Shown piece by piece: positions 35,943 through 46,469 of a stretch of DNA of 64,000 bases (positions are counted from its first letter, which is position 1; every line of letters begins with the position of its first letter). Position numbers and translations under genes: made by a program. Origin of the DNA: Annona cherimola (lineage: Eukaryota; Streptophyta; Magnoliopsida; Magnoliales; Annonaceae); assembly GCA_030490835.1 (NCBI GenBank), contig CM059973.1, positions 56,672,008 to 56,736,007 on the forward strand, given 5' to 3'. Under the pieces are notes generated by a model that saw nothing but the letters and a program-made list of their open reading frames with translations, had not been told where the DNA came from and did not search any database.

Positions 35943-36022
35943 CCAAGTCGATGGAGCCAAGTCTACTCTGACCAGCCCAAGTCAGTGTGGAGTCGACTTC
36001 GGCTAGGGCTTAAGTCGACTCC
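35943..36022 (+). repeat. Internal hairpin-word cluster upstream of the third ORF
   Basis: CCCAAGTCGATGG, CAAGTCTACTC, GGAGTCGACTTCGG and TTAAGTCGACTCCAGC are the same words as the LTR arrays, yet they lie in the internal region between RNase H and the third ORF. Element 2 has a comparable cluster of a different core word at 42070-42207. Confidence 0.8.
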
Positions 36023-36069
36023 AGCACGAAGTTTGCGTTGTCTCGCACAAAGGTGGGAGCACTAGCATC

Positions 36070-36185
36070 ATTTCTTTTCTCTTCACATTTTTCTTTCAAA
36101 TCCTCTCAAAATCTTCCATTTCTCTCAAGTTCTCTTTGTCCCTCTCTCAAGTTCTTGCCTCCCTCATAATCCCCTGAGAATCATC
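36070..36185 (+). promoter_or_regulatory. Pyrimidine-rich leader before the third ORF
   Basis: A CT-rich stretch (TTCTTTTCTCTTCACATTTT, TCTCAAGTTCTCTTTG, CTCTCTCAAGTTC) lies between the hairpin-word cluster and the ATG at 36229. It could be a pyrimidine-rich leader of a separate transcript or the polypyrimidine tract of a 3' splice site. The sequence alone cannot separate these. Confidence 0.4.
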
Positions 36186-36228
36186 CATCTCCCTATTTGC
36201 TACATCTAGAATCCATTAACCCACATCC

Positions 36229-37750
36229 ATGGCACCCAAAAGCCATTTCAAAACCCACCAAACTTTCGGTTTCAAGACCATCACAATCTAATATCGGCGA
36301 GGGAGTGCCATCACAGCAACGGACTCCATCCAAGCAGGTCCGGGAAGAAACCCTAGCATCCTTTGGGAGATAGGTACGGTTCCACGAAGGTAATCCCTCC
36401 ATATCCGCTCCCAGAGAAGAAAATATAAATAAGGAATCGAGTAGTGGGACTGAAGTGGGTGTAAATAGGAAAGGAACACCCACTCAGAGAGGTCAAGTTC
36501 TGAAAATGCCTACAGATTACTTTAGAATCAAACGACAACATAGTTGGTTCTATAGCCATTTCTATGAATGGAAGATTTTTGTCCCAACGATCATTGATTT
36601 TAAGTTTTTAAGTGAATATGAATTTGGGATAGAAGAGCTTCTACATTTTCAAGGTTGGACGGGTCTGCTCAAGGAGGATGATAGGGTATATCCAGACTTA
36701 ACCAGACTATTCTATTATTTGTAAGATTAAGAATATTTCAACACTTATGTAAAGGGGGTTGAGATAAATTTGGGATTAACACATGGGATTTGCAGAAGAA
36801 ATGCCACTGACAGGATAGGCGGCATCTTAAGAGTACCAGATGAGAATCAACTAATTCCCGAAGACCTATCTCTCACATAAATGTACAACCAGTATCATCC
36901 AGGAATTAAATTCTTGCACTATATGGACTTATTACTAAGGCTGAGAGTTCTGAGGCTATTGATTGCCCATTGCATTTATCCAAAGGGTGGCGACCGAAAT
37001 CAACTGAATCCACAAGAAGCTGAAATCTTGTGGAAAGTGGCTAACAGGGTCAAGGTAAGTCTTCCTAGCTTATTTTTGGAGGCCCTAGAACATAAGAAAG
37101 AGAATCCACGAGGTGTTCTACCATATGGGACGTGGATTACTAAGATTATGCCACATTATGGAGTTGACCTGGATGGGGAACCGTTTGAGGTTCTAAAACC
37201 GACGAATGTCATCAACCAGGCCCTCCTGACCTGTATGAAGATAAACCTAGAAGAATTTAAGACTGAAAGGCAACAGGAAAGAATGTAAAATGCATTTCAA
37301 GAACAACCCGAAGCCAGGGAAGCTCGTTCTGAGGGGGAGGACTTACCATGCCACGAGTCAGTTTCATCACCACCTCCTACTCCTGCAGTTCTCGAGTCAC
37401 CCCAGTTGCATGGATCCTGCTCCCCGCACCGATCACAGGCTCCTGCTCACCATGCTAGATCCCTAGATAGATCTGCTTCTTCCCATGCCATTCTGGAGTA
37501 TCTCAATCAGATGAAGGATCGGGCCACCCAGCAGTTGGGGTCCATTCATACGGTGCTGATGGAAATGCATGGTCGCCAGGATAGGATGGATCGGGAATTA
37601 AGGGTCATCAAGTACAGATTAGCCTCGAGAAGCAGTCGTAGCCGTCCTATCCCAAGCCTCCCCGATTTTGATCCATATCGGGGCGAGTCTGTGAGAGCTG
37701 AACCCACCATTCAGGCTCCCTCGTCTCCATTTTCATCGGCTTGCACCTGA
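36229..37750 (+). pseudogene. Third ORF of element 3 (plant-transposon-protein-like domain, coiled coil)
   Basis: The first ATG is at 36229 (MAPKSHFKTH) but its frame stops at 36289. From 36455 to 37750 one frame runs with only four stops (36722, 36728, 36878, 37286). Recognisable phrases are KRQHSWFYSHFYEWK, LLHFQGWTG, VYPDLTRLFYYL, YVKGVEINL, LTRL-like helices, IYPKGGDRNQLNPQEAEILW and LPYGTWITKIMPHYGVDLDGE. From memory these resemble the Pfam domain called putative plant transposon protein (PF20167). A proline/serine-rich segment and a probable coiled coil (EYLNQMKDRATQQLG to MDRELRVIKYRL) follow. SIRE-like elements often carry an env-like ORF here, but I see no clear signal peptide or membrane segment, so I do not call it env. 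Function unknown. Confidence 0.7.
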
Positions 37751-38183
37751 CCCATTCCACTATCCTACCCAACCACCTACCCTATCACCACATTTCAATT
37801 CCACAAATCCCATTTTCCTTATATTTTCTTTTGATACATTGACAAAAAGGGGAAGAGAGATTAGAGATTAGGGGTTAGGTTTTAGAATTTTTGGGATTGG
37901 GTAACATGTATGTCACTTTCTTTTTTTGAATCATCTTGTATAACATGATCGTATGAATGACATGATAGTATGATTGGTATGAAACTGTTTGAGAACGACA
38001 TGACTTTGATCTCTTTATGTGCAAATTGTTGATTTGGAATGAATATAATCACATGATATGCAATGATATAAAAATCTTGAGAGATCAAAACAGCATGACT
38101 ATTCTAAATGACAAAACAAAATATAACATATCATTTATGAAAGAAAATGAAAGGTCTATCTCAAATTGGTTTTGTCAATCATC

Positions 38184-38194
38184 AAAAAGGGGGA
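38184..38194 (+). other. Polypurine tract of element 3
   Basis: AAAAAGGGGGA lies three bases upstream of the 3' LTR start. This is the expected plus-strand primer site and fixes the LTR boundary at 38198. Confidence 0.9.
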
Positions 38195-38330
38195 TATTGT
38201 TGGAATTCAAGGCAAATTAAGCATAATCCATGTTTTAATGATTAACAAATCAATTTGAGAATTAATTAAGCACTAATGAGTTTGTTAAGTGTTTCAAATG
38301 TTAAAAATTCAAGGTTCAAAAGATATCAGG

Positions 38331-38674
38331 TCAAGTCGCAATCCCAAGTCGACTCAGTCATCGACTTAGGTCAAGTCGATTTCCAAATCGACTTCAAGTG
38401 CATTACATTCGACAGAGCTGAAATTGGGACTCGGAGACAAGTGAATTCGTAGTCGAAGTCGACTCCACTTGCGACTTAGGTAAAGTCGCAAACCCAAGTC
38501 GACTCCAGATGCGACTTGAGTATAGCCTTGCTGAACACTTCGAGTTCTCAGAGTCAAGTCGCTTTCCAAGTCGACTCCACAATGCGACTTAAGTGAAGTC
38601 GCATCTCAAGTTGACTTGAGCATGCGACTTGGGTAAAGTCGAAGTCCAAGTCAACCCAAGAGTGCGACTTAAGC
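38331..38674 (+). repeat. Hairpin-word array, block 1, element 3 3' LTR
   Basis: The same words as 29382-29737 are present, with several GTCGAC sites retained here that are GTTGAC in the 5' LTR, and one shorter unit near 38385. The comparison shows independent decay of the two copies. Confidence 0.8.
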
Positions 38675-38920
38675 ATGTGGCTATCTCTTAATAATCCAGA
38701 AACACTATATTGAAGTTTGGTCAACAAGATCAAGAAGGACAATCATCATGAATCAAGGCCACAAGGAAGAACTTCTCAAGAGAAGAGTACATTGCTTAGT
38801 TTTTAAGCAAAACAATGCATATCAAGGACAATTTAATGAAGAACAAAACAAGAAAAGAAAATATACAACATTAAGATCACTTGCAAGTCTTCAAAGTTCC
38901 AAGATAATCAAATGGCCGGT

Positions 38921-39090
38921 GAAGTCACATCCGAAGTTGACTCCACCTGCGACTTGGGTCAAGTTCGAGACTAAGTCGACCTGAAGCTAGAACTTGGAAG
39001 TGGAAGCCGAAGACCAAAGTTGCAACCAAAGTCGACTCCACCATGCGACTTGGACGAAGTTGCATACTAAGTCGACTCCAAATGCTACTT
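38921..39090 (+). repeat. Hairpin-word array, block 2, element 3 3' LTR
   Basis: AAGTCACATCCGAAGTTGAC, GCGACTTGGGTC and AAGTCGACTCCACC words are present. It is about 42 bp shorter than the 5' LTR block, from loss of one unit near 39020. Confidence 0.8.
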
Positions 39091-39824
39091 TGTTCGCAAT
39101 GGTCGAAAAATATTCGGACGTTGGCGCATTTAATGCGCGCCACCTACCATCAAACGTTCGAATTTACTTCCCATTACTTAAGGAGTTTCAAGGGAACGTG
39201 AATGTGGTTAGAGAAACATTGATTGAGCTCACTTTCCACTCTCTCTTGCATTTAAGTTGGTCTACAAGAAGATTGAAGAAGAACTGTGCTTTAAATCTGC
39301 TTAAAGTTGCACTGCTATATTTACTACTGCCTCTACAAGTTCTTCTAAGTGCTGAAAACTGCTTACACGAATTTGTAAAGCGTGGATATTTTTTTATTGA
39401 TTATTTGTTTTTCCTACTTAGTTTGATATTGGAAATCGAAACCAAGTGAAAGCAAAGTAGTGTGTGACTGGAGGGAGACTCGTCACCTACTTGTACTGAA
39501 TTTGTACAAACCCCCTAGAGCTGGAATCTAGAAGAGAGCTGCTACTCTAGTTTATAGGAAATACAATAGTGGAACCCAAGCTACAACGGGTGTGTGCTTG
39601 GAAGCGTAGAGTAGGAAAGGTTGCCCGAACCACTATATATCTTTATCTCTTAGAGTGGCTTGATTGTTTGTGTTTTACTGCTTTATTTCTCTCCATCTTT
39701 CTGTTTGTTTCACTGAGGGGATTAATTCCACAAAAGGAAAAAATATTCTGTTTAAGCAAAGAATTTTAAAATACCCAATTCACCTATTCGCTCTTGGGTA
39801 ATTGCCATAAACTCGGGACCAACA

Positions 39825-41770
39825 GCCACATGTTAAACTGTATAAATGTAGAGTCATCTTTAAGAAGACATTATAAGAACGATGGAAGGAAAAGAAACTA
39901 AATAATATATATTTTCATTCTTTGGCTTCATATGATATGTGTTGAATATTAGTGACAAAGATAACTTTTAAAAATTAGATGCAAAGAGAGATAAGGTTAA
40001 CTTTCTTAGGTAGTCAACAAATAGTAAGGATTATAGAGTTTTTAACAAGAGAGGACTCAAGTAGTCGCAGAGTCCATTAACATTACCTTTATTGAGATTT
40101 TTTTAACCTCTAGATGGAAAAGTAATCAAGTAATGTAGAGGATGCAACAAAGAAGCTCAAAGAAATGCAAGTGGAGAACAAAGGGAGAAATGCAAAACAA
40201 AGTGAATGAAGCCAAGAAGAGTCATAACAAATAGTGAGTAAAGGTACTATTTTCTGCAAATCCCTACAAATTTGAAATTCAAGCATGATCACTCTAGAGA
40301 TCAAGTGATTTAAGACATCTATGAAGATGTGAGAATTATGAGATTAAGGTACAATGTATGTGGTCATTTTTTATTTATCTTGAAATTAAGCTAAACTTTA
40401 TTGATAATGAGCTTCATAATGAGATTTGAATAATAGTCATACAAGAAGGGCTAAGTTAATTTGAAAAGAAAAAGTGTGACAACTTATTTTTAGGCCAAAG
40501 GACCACCCAATTATTGAAACCATATGGATCTTTCAGAACAAGCTTAATGAGAGTAGATTGGATATTTGAAATAAAGCAAGACTAGTAGCTAAAAAGTATT
40601 CAAAATAAGAAGAAATAAACTTTCAAGAATCATATGCCCTATGTTATTCCAAATGGATGTCAAAAGTGCTTTTCTAAATGGCTACCTTAGTGAAGAGTTG
40701 TATATTACTTTCTAATTTTGAAAGTGATGGTCAACCAAATCATGTATACAAGTTAGCTAAAGCCCTATATGGACTAAAGTAAGCTTTAAGAGTATTGTAT
40801 GAAAGACTAAGCAAGTTCTTGATTGATCGTCATTTTATATAAAAAAAAAGTTAATACAAATTTGTTCAGTAAGGTTGAGAACCATGATATTTTGTTATGC
40901 AAAATTGTATAGATGATATAATCTTTAGTGCTATGAATGAGAGTCTTGGCAAAGAATTTTCTAAACTAATGCAAGTCGAATTTGAGATGAGCATGATGGT
41001 CAAATTAAACTTCTTTCTTAGACTACAAATTGAGCAAAGTAAATATAACATCTACTTGATTCAATCTAAGTACATTCAGAAAATGTTTAAGGAGTTTGTG
41101 ATAAAAGAATGCAAAGAATTTGCACACCGATAAGTTCTTCCATTAACATAGAGAAAGATGAGAAAGGTAAAATGGTTAATCAATGTATTTACTGTTTAAT
41201 GATTAGATCACTTTTATATTTGCCCATATCTTGACCAGACATATTATTTAGTGTATGCATGTGTACTAGATTTTAGTAAAGTTCTAAAGAGTCACACATG
41301 GCTCTAATGAAAAGAATGTTTAAATATCTTATTGGAACTCAAAATCTTAGCTTGTGGTATCCAAGGGAATTATCATTTGATTTAATTAGATATTCTGATG
41401 CCAACTTTCTAGATACAAAGTAGACAAAAAAACATATGTAGAACATGTCAATTTCTTAAAAATATTCTTGTATTTTGATTTTTAAGAAAATAAACTACTT
41501 TCTACAAAAGAGGTAGAGACATAGCTATCAGAAGTTGTTGTTCTCAACATTTATGAATGAAACTATAACTATATGACTGTGGATTGAGTTACGATAGTAT
41601 TCCGATTATATGTGAAAATACAAGTACGATATCCTTGACGAAAATTTTAGTATTACATTAATGGATTAAATATATTGGTATTAGATATTTCTTTATTAGA
41701 GAGGATGTAGAATCATAAGATGTATGCTACCACCAATAACCGATTAGTGGATATTTCACTATGTCTCTTC
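39825..41770 (+). pseudogene. Integrase end, RT and RNase H remnant of copia element 2 (second half)
   Basis: The integrase reading resumes after element 3 (CHMLN) and the linker follows. The RT part shows FQMDVKSAFLNGYLSEELYI near 40650, then NCIDDIIFSAMNE near 40900, which keeps the two catalytic aspartates in the YVDD position (CIDD), and EFEMSMMVKLNFFLRLQIEQ near 40985. RNase H remnants lie near 41300-41740 (HMALMKRMFKYLIGTQN). Multiple frameshifts and stops make it clearly non-functional. Its match to element 3 confirms collinearity of the two elements. Confidence 0.8.
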
Positions 41771-42069
41771 ATATAGAACAATTTTATAAATTAAAAGCTA
41801 GATAAGAATAATTGGCCAGACTAACTAGGATCATGCATTATCACATGTCCTACTGTGAATATGCTATTGTGGTTAACAATTACTTTGTTGAGAAATGAAT
41901 GAATTGGAATGTGTGAAACTATTTGCCCTTATTTAGCATATGCATAAAACCTTGAGAGAGCATAATTTATTGGGTGAATGGATTTTTGACTTAAAAAGTT
42001 TGGACAAAGCACAATATTATTATAAGCATTGCATAACATTTTTCATCTTGTAGAATTGCATTTACAGTA

Positions 42070-42207
42070 AAATTGATTTCATTAGTGACATCAATCTCAC
42101 AAGACTAATTTCAAAGGTCAAAATCGATCTTCTATTTGATATCAATCCTACTTCCAAAATTGATGTTGCAATATTGGTTTTATGAGTAAATTGATCTCGC
42201 TATTGAA
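42070..42207 (+). repeat. ATCAAT/ATCGAT word cluster upstream of the third-ORF remnant of element 2
   Basis: Words such as AAATTGATTTC, ACATCAATCTC, AAATCGATCTTC, ATATCAATCC and AAATTGATCTCGC recur. This is the same position that the GTCGAC cluster occupies in element 3. The LTRs of element 2 carry related words (ATGAGATCGATC, ATCAATCTC). The core word differs from younger families but the architecture is the same. Confidence 0.5.
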
Positions 42208-42639
42208 ACCTGGTTAAAACCCAATGACGCATCGACCGTGCTCTCATTTTATCTCTTGTCTACTTCGATACAGTGACCTAAAAGTAAACCCCCATTCTTC
42301 CTAAATTGAGTTCAAGGCCTCAAATCCTTCTCATTTCATCATCCTTTACATTATGGTAGAAGAAAGTTGTTAGCAAACCCACGTCTTGCATAGCACAAAG
42401 AAAACATATGTCCTCCACCACTCCTCCTTGTACCCAATCTTAGACAAAGATAAGGATTATTGAGCAAGCCCGAAAGAGAAGGCAAGAGGCAAGAGAGCTA
42501 AAAGCACAAGGAAGGAAAGTCGAGTCCTACCCCTCACAAGCTACAAGCTCTCCATAATCCTGTTGGGTTTTCAACACTAACCACTCTTCTTCCTCTCCAC
42601 CTCAACAAGAAGAGAAGAATCCTTAATGGAACTCTAGCT

Positions 42640-43945
42640 CTTCTCCATCTTCAAGTGAACCTCAGAGATTTAGAACTAGTATTGAGGATGGGAGTGAGCA
42701 AAAATAATCTAGTCCAGATTTTAAGCTTCTGTATAACATAAACAATGATGAAAGTACCACTAGTGGTCAACCTAAAGGTAAGGGAAAAGAAGAATTATTT
42801 CTATGTTGGAGAAAAACCTAAAAAGCAAAAACCAATTTAAGAAATTCTACAAACACTTAGCTTTTAATGATGCATTCCCTCCTAAGATAATAGATTTTGG
42901 TTTCTTCATAAAGTATGGATTTGACATCCCTAATATGATTGCCCGCCAAGGGTGGATTGAACTACTAGGATCTCACTTTGCAATTCTATTATGGTTGGGA
43001 TGCAAAATACAAAAGAACCTTCATTGAGAGACAATTGATTGATTTCGGAAAAGATATTCAACAGGTAGTTGCTCTCTTAAAGCATATCTTTCATGTTCCC
43101 TTATGTTAGAGAATGATAACCACAAGATAACTTTCCATGAGATCTTCAATTCTCATTGTGAGCAAAAGAAGTACAATAAAGGAGCAAAATTCATGAAGGC
43201 AATGGATATGGTAGTGTAAAATCAGGTTGGAAGGTTACTCGTAGCTCATTGGATTTATTCTAAGGTGGGAGGCACTACCAATATAAATAACTGAGAGGCA
43301 AGAATACTGTGAAAATTTGCGAACTGCAAGTGTATTGCTCTTCGTTAGCCTTTTTGTAAGTTTTGGAAGCAAATAAACACAAGTGAAGAGAGAGTATAGT
43401 CTAATGGGATGTGGATCATGTAGACCTACGACATTTTGAGATACCTCTTGATGGTGAGCCTTTTATTACCTTTGAAAAGACAAAGTATTGGTTCGGAGGA
43501 TGCATATTGTTCTTGTTGGATTCAAAAATGAGAAAGATGCTAGACGACATTGTGTGCCTGTTGAAGAGAGAAGAGATCAAGAGGGCTTAAAAAGACCAAG
43601 GCTAGGAGGATGTCTAAGGATTAGGTGGAGCCGAGTTTATGGAGAAGGGAGACGATGCTAGTGTTTAGGGGGAGCAAATACCATACAATCCTAGCCCTCA
43701 TGCATCTTATGCATCATTATATGCCTTACATCATGCATCCACATCTACCATGCCCACTATTGTAGATATCATGAATTTTCTCAAGTATGATGTCATGGCA
43801 TCTTTGCATAACCTCCATGCTAAAAAAGATCAATTAAGAATTAGGTAAGAGAATTTACAACAAGAATTTTGGAATCTTTTGTTTTGTATGACCAGCAACA
43901 TACCCTATATAGTCCCCTCTCATTTTAGCATGGCAAACCTTAATG
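42640..43945 (+). pseudogene. Third-ORF remnant of copia element 2
   Basis: Badly broken frames still parallel the third ORF of element 3: FKKFYKHLAFNDAFPPKIID and YGFDIPNMIARQGWIELL near 42830-42980 match the WFYSHFYEWK ... FQGWTGLL region. Near 43745, TIVDIMNFLKYDVMASLHNL and KKDQLR match the coiled-coil tail. So this ORF is an ancient part of the lineage, not a recent acquisition of element 3. It carries no intact segment over 75 codons. Confidence 0.65.
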
Positions 43946-43985
43946 CTCGGGCACATGCTTTTTCCAAAGATTATTCTCCATTGCT

Positions 43986-45350
43986 TGTGCAATTATGAAG
44001 TATTTAAAATTAAATTGACTCATTATGTGAAGAACATGCACAAATCAAACAGAGGAAGAATGTGCATAATCAAACTCCAACAAAGTAAAGATGTCACACA
44101 TGCAAAGATTGGACTTAGGGTTTCAAGTACAGAGCACATATCGAGTTACATCAAGGTTCCATGTAATTGCCAAAGTTGATTGAGAATGAAAACATGATGA
44201 GAAAGATTATTTGAAGCTTCATGAAAGAATCCATAATAACACTGATATTAAACAAGACTTTAAGTTCAAAGAAAACATTTAGAATTTACATTAGATTTTG
44301 AGAATGACCTCATAAGAACAATTCCAATATCGTTGAATTTACATTAGATTTTGAGAATGACCTCATAAGATCAATTCCAATATCATTCTTAGGTAACAAG
44401 TATAGAAAATGTGAAGTTCAAGGAATGAAGTTCAAGGGTGACGCTAATCTCAATTATGAGATCGATCTTAAGAAATCAATTTTAGCAATCAAAAAGGATA
44501 TAGTCGTTGAGATTTAAAATTTGGCATGAGATTGATAGTATCATCAATCTCAACATCAACCTCAAGGAGATCAAAAAATGAGATCAATCTTAAAAGTGAT
44601 CTCAACTCCAAAAGTTCAATAAATTTGAATGTTAGAGCATTAAATGTACTCCATCTACCAAGAAAATAACCATAACTTTTCTCCAAGTATAAAAGTAACA
44701 TATTAAAGAGTAAGATGGGTTAGTTAGAGCACTTATTAAGCCCACACCTTCTTCTCTCAAACATTCAAGTGTTCTACATGAATCTTTGACGCTTTTGTGC
44801 ACTATCTTGAATTGAAGCGATCATTGATAATCTTTTACTACCACTAACCGATATAAGCTTTCTGCCCTCTACTCCCCTATGTAACTACAATGAGTAGATT
44901 TCTTTCATTTAAAACTTTTATTTTTTATTTCTTGAGTTGATATTGGAGATTAAATTCAAGAAGAGATTGAAGCGAACATTAGTTGGAGTGACGCTTAATA
45001 ATTACTTACGTAAGTTATGCTACACCCCTTACAGCTAGAATCTAGAAGAGAGCAGTTGATTTAAATTGTATGTAATACAATATTGGAACCCAAGACACAA
45101 TGAATATGTGTTTCAAAAAGTTCAGCAGGTGTGTTTTCCAAACTAATACAATAATCATGTGCCTACAATGTGTGGTTGGTTGTGTGTTTCTCATTTTCAT
45201 TTACCTTAATGCATACATTCATTCTCTCTAGGTCTAAATTATTTCATCATTGGGGATTAAGCATAATAGGATTTGCATTTAGTTATAGAAGAAATATTAA
45301 CCTAATTCTCTTCTTCCCTCTTGGGTTTAGCCAAATTAACAGAACCAACA
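43986..45350 (+). repeat. 3' LTR of copia element 2
   Basis: It ends CAGAACCAACA at 45350. Its start near 43986 (TGTGCAATTATGAAG) is inferred from where similarity to 18276 begins. It includes a 53-bp tandem duplication, GAGAT/ATCAATCTC words at 44455-44605, the promoter-like CTCCAAGTATAAAAG near 44682 and the R/U5 block GCTAGAATCTAGAAGAGAGC. The last ties this old family to the younger ones. Confidence 0.78.
44282..44387 (+). repeat. 53-bp tandem duplication in the element 2 3' LTR
   Basis: GAATTTACATTAGATTTTG begins at 44282 and again at 44335. The two copies differ at only two or so positions (AACAATTCC against ATCAATTCC, ATCGTT against ATCATT). The duplication lies in the segment missing from the LINE-interrupted 5' LTR, so whether it was shared cannot be judged. 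Confidence 0.85.
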
Positions 45351-46465
45351 GTTAAAACTATTTATTTAGTTTAAATGTGAAAAATTATGTCGAGTGAAAT
45401 TTTTTGCATTATGTGATCTTAACATAAATGATTTTAATAGACAATCAGTTATCACAATAAATTAGTCAACGAAGTCATTTTAAATTAAATTGGCTTAAAG
45501 GTAATTAGAAGTGATTAAAGATTATAAAAGTTTTTAAAGGCACTTAAAAGTAGTTAAATGTGATTAAAATTGATTGGTACGATTAAAAGTGATAAAAAAT
45601 TAATTTGAAATGATAAATCCAAGTAAAGTCAATCAAAAGTGATTAAAATAGCGAAAAAGTGGTTAAAGATGATTAAAATTGGTTAAATGCCATTAAAAGT
45701 GATTAAAGATTATTAAAATTGATTAAATGTGATTAAAAGTAATTAGACTTGATTAAATAAGATTAAAGATGATTAAAATTTAGTAAAATAAATTGAAGTG
45801 ATTAAAGGAAATTATAAGTGGTTAAAGGCAACTAAAAGCAGTTAAAAGAGATTACAAGGATTAAAACTAATTGAATTTGATTAAAAAATAAAATAATTAA
45901 ACTAAAAATTAATGTAAATTTATTAATTAAAAATATATATCATAGTTATTAAGAGAGAGTAGTATGTCCATTTGGAGTTTAGTTAACATAGTTAACATCA
46001 ACCATCCATATAGTTTTATCGAATAATATAAAAGTTGAACATATTGAATCAGATTTTTCTATACAAATTGATACACTTTTGACAAATCCTAAAACTATAC
46101 ATATATACATATTCTTAGCCATTTCTTCTCACAATATAAAATTACAACAATACCCTTGCTTTCATTTTGCTCCCAGTATAAGTACTGTTAGTGGATTGCG
46201 GTGTCCTAATATGACAATACTACAAGAACATGAATGATTACAAATGTTGTATGCATACAACTCATTATGCTACATACTATTCTTATATATATTGAGAAAT
46301 ATTCTAGATCATGTAAATTCTCAAAATGGCCTCACATGATCACGAAATGCATATTTAATCCACCAATTGTATTTAGAATTGTTTCTTTTCTTAGCATATC
46401 AATTTTCATCCAAATTGGATATGTGTATAGTGACGAGCCGTGTATATACTTAATTAAATTGCTCA
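45351..46465. other. Intergenic DNA with a GATTAAAAGT-rich tract
   Basis: No coding region is recognised. The first half contains the degenerate GATTAAA array (annotated separately). The remainder is AT-rich unique-looking sequence with short chance frames. Confidence 0.6.
45480..45905. repeat. Degenerate short-period array of GATTAAAAGT/GATTAAAATT
   Basis: Dozens of variants of GATTAAA (AGTGATTAAAG, AAATTGATTAAATG, AAGTAATTAGACTTG) fill over 400 bp with spacings of about 10-25 bases. It is not an exact microsatellite, being a diffuse array of one word in one orientation. Confidence 0.7.
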
Positions 46466-46469
46466 TTCT

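Larger units (their letters stand above)
29249..39824 (+). mobile_element. Copia element 3: LTR retrotransposon with both LTRs and a third ORF, GCCAC target duplication
   Basis: A 10.6-kb element starts TGTTGGAATTCAAGG and ends CTCGGGACCAACA. GCCAC flanks it at 29244-29248 and 39825-39829. Inside are a 1.68-kb 5' LTR, a primer binding site, gag with a coiled-coil linker and two zinc knuckles, protease, integrase, RT, RNase H, a hairpin-word cluster, a pyrimidine-rich leader, a third ORF, a polypurine tract and a 1.63-kb 3' LTR. Great length, two knuckles and an extra ORF after RNase H resemble the SIRE/Maximus group of plant copia elements (family knowledge). All ORFs carry stops, so it is defective, but it is structurally complete and is the best reference copy in the window. 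Confidence 0.93.
38198..39824 (+). repeat. 3' LTR of copia element 3 (family B)
   Basis: It starts TGTTGGAATTCAAGG after the polypurine tract and ends CGGGACCAACA. Array blocks are at 38331-38674 and 38921-39090. It is 1627 bp against 1682 bp for the 5' LTR, mainly from array-unit loss. Substitutions between the two LTRs are clearly visible, so the insertion is older than that of element 1 by eye. No divergence value was computed. Confidence 0.92.
18276..45350 (+). mobile_element. Copia element 2: old LTR retrotransposon carrying nested insertions
   Basis: The two LTR-like ends (18276-18565 with 22401-23222; 43986-45350) are collinear, sharing GTATTTAAAATTAAATT, CTCCAAGTATAAAAG and GGGATTAAGCATAATAGG. 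Between them lie scattered gag, protease, integrase, RT, RNase H and third-ORF remnants in the order expected for a SIRE/Maximus-like copia. Nested inside are a LINE (18566-22400), a family E solo LTR (24931-28128, itself interrupted) and element 3 (29249-39824). Removing element 3 and one GCCAC copy rejoins the integrase reading at the residues VCH/MLN. Many frameshifts and stops show it is the oldest element of the stack. Outer ends are approximate, and I found no flanking duplication. Confidence 0.85.

Noticed and set aside
36193..36559. Minus-strand open frames of 63-96 codons opposite the third ORF
   Set aside because: They are shadows of the plus-strand third ORF and its leader, with no domain of their own.
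36229..37750. Calling the third ORF an envelope gene
   Set aside because: Position fits the env-like ORF of SIRE elements, but no signal peptide or membrane segment is seen.
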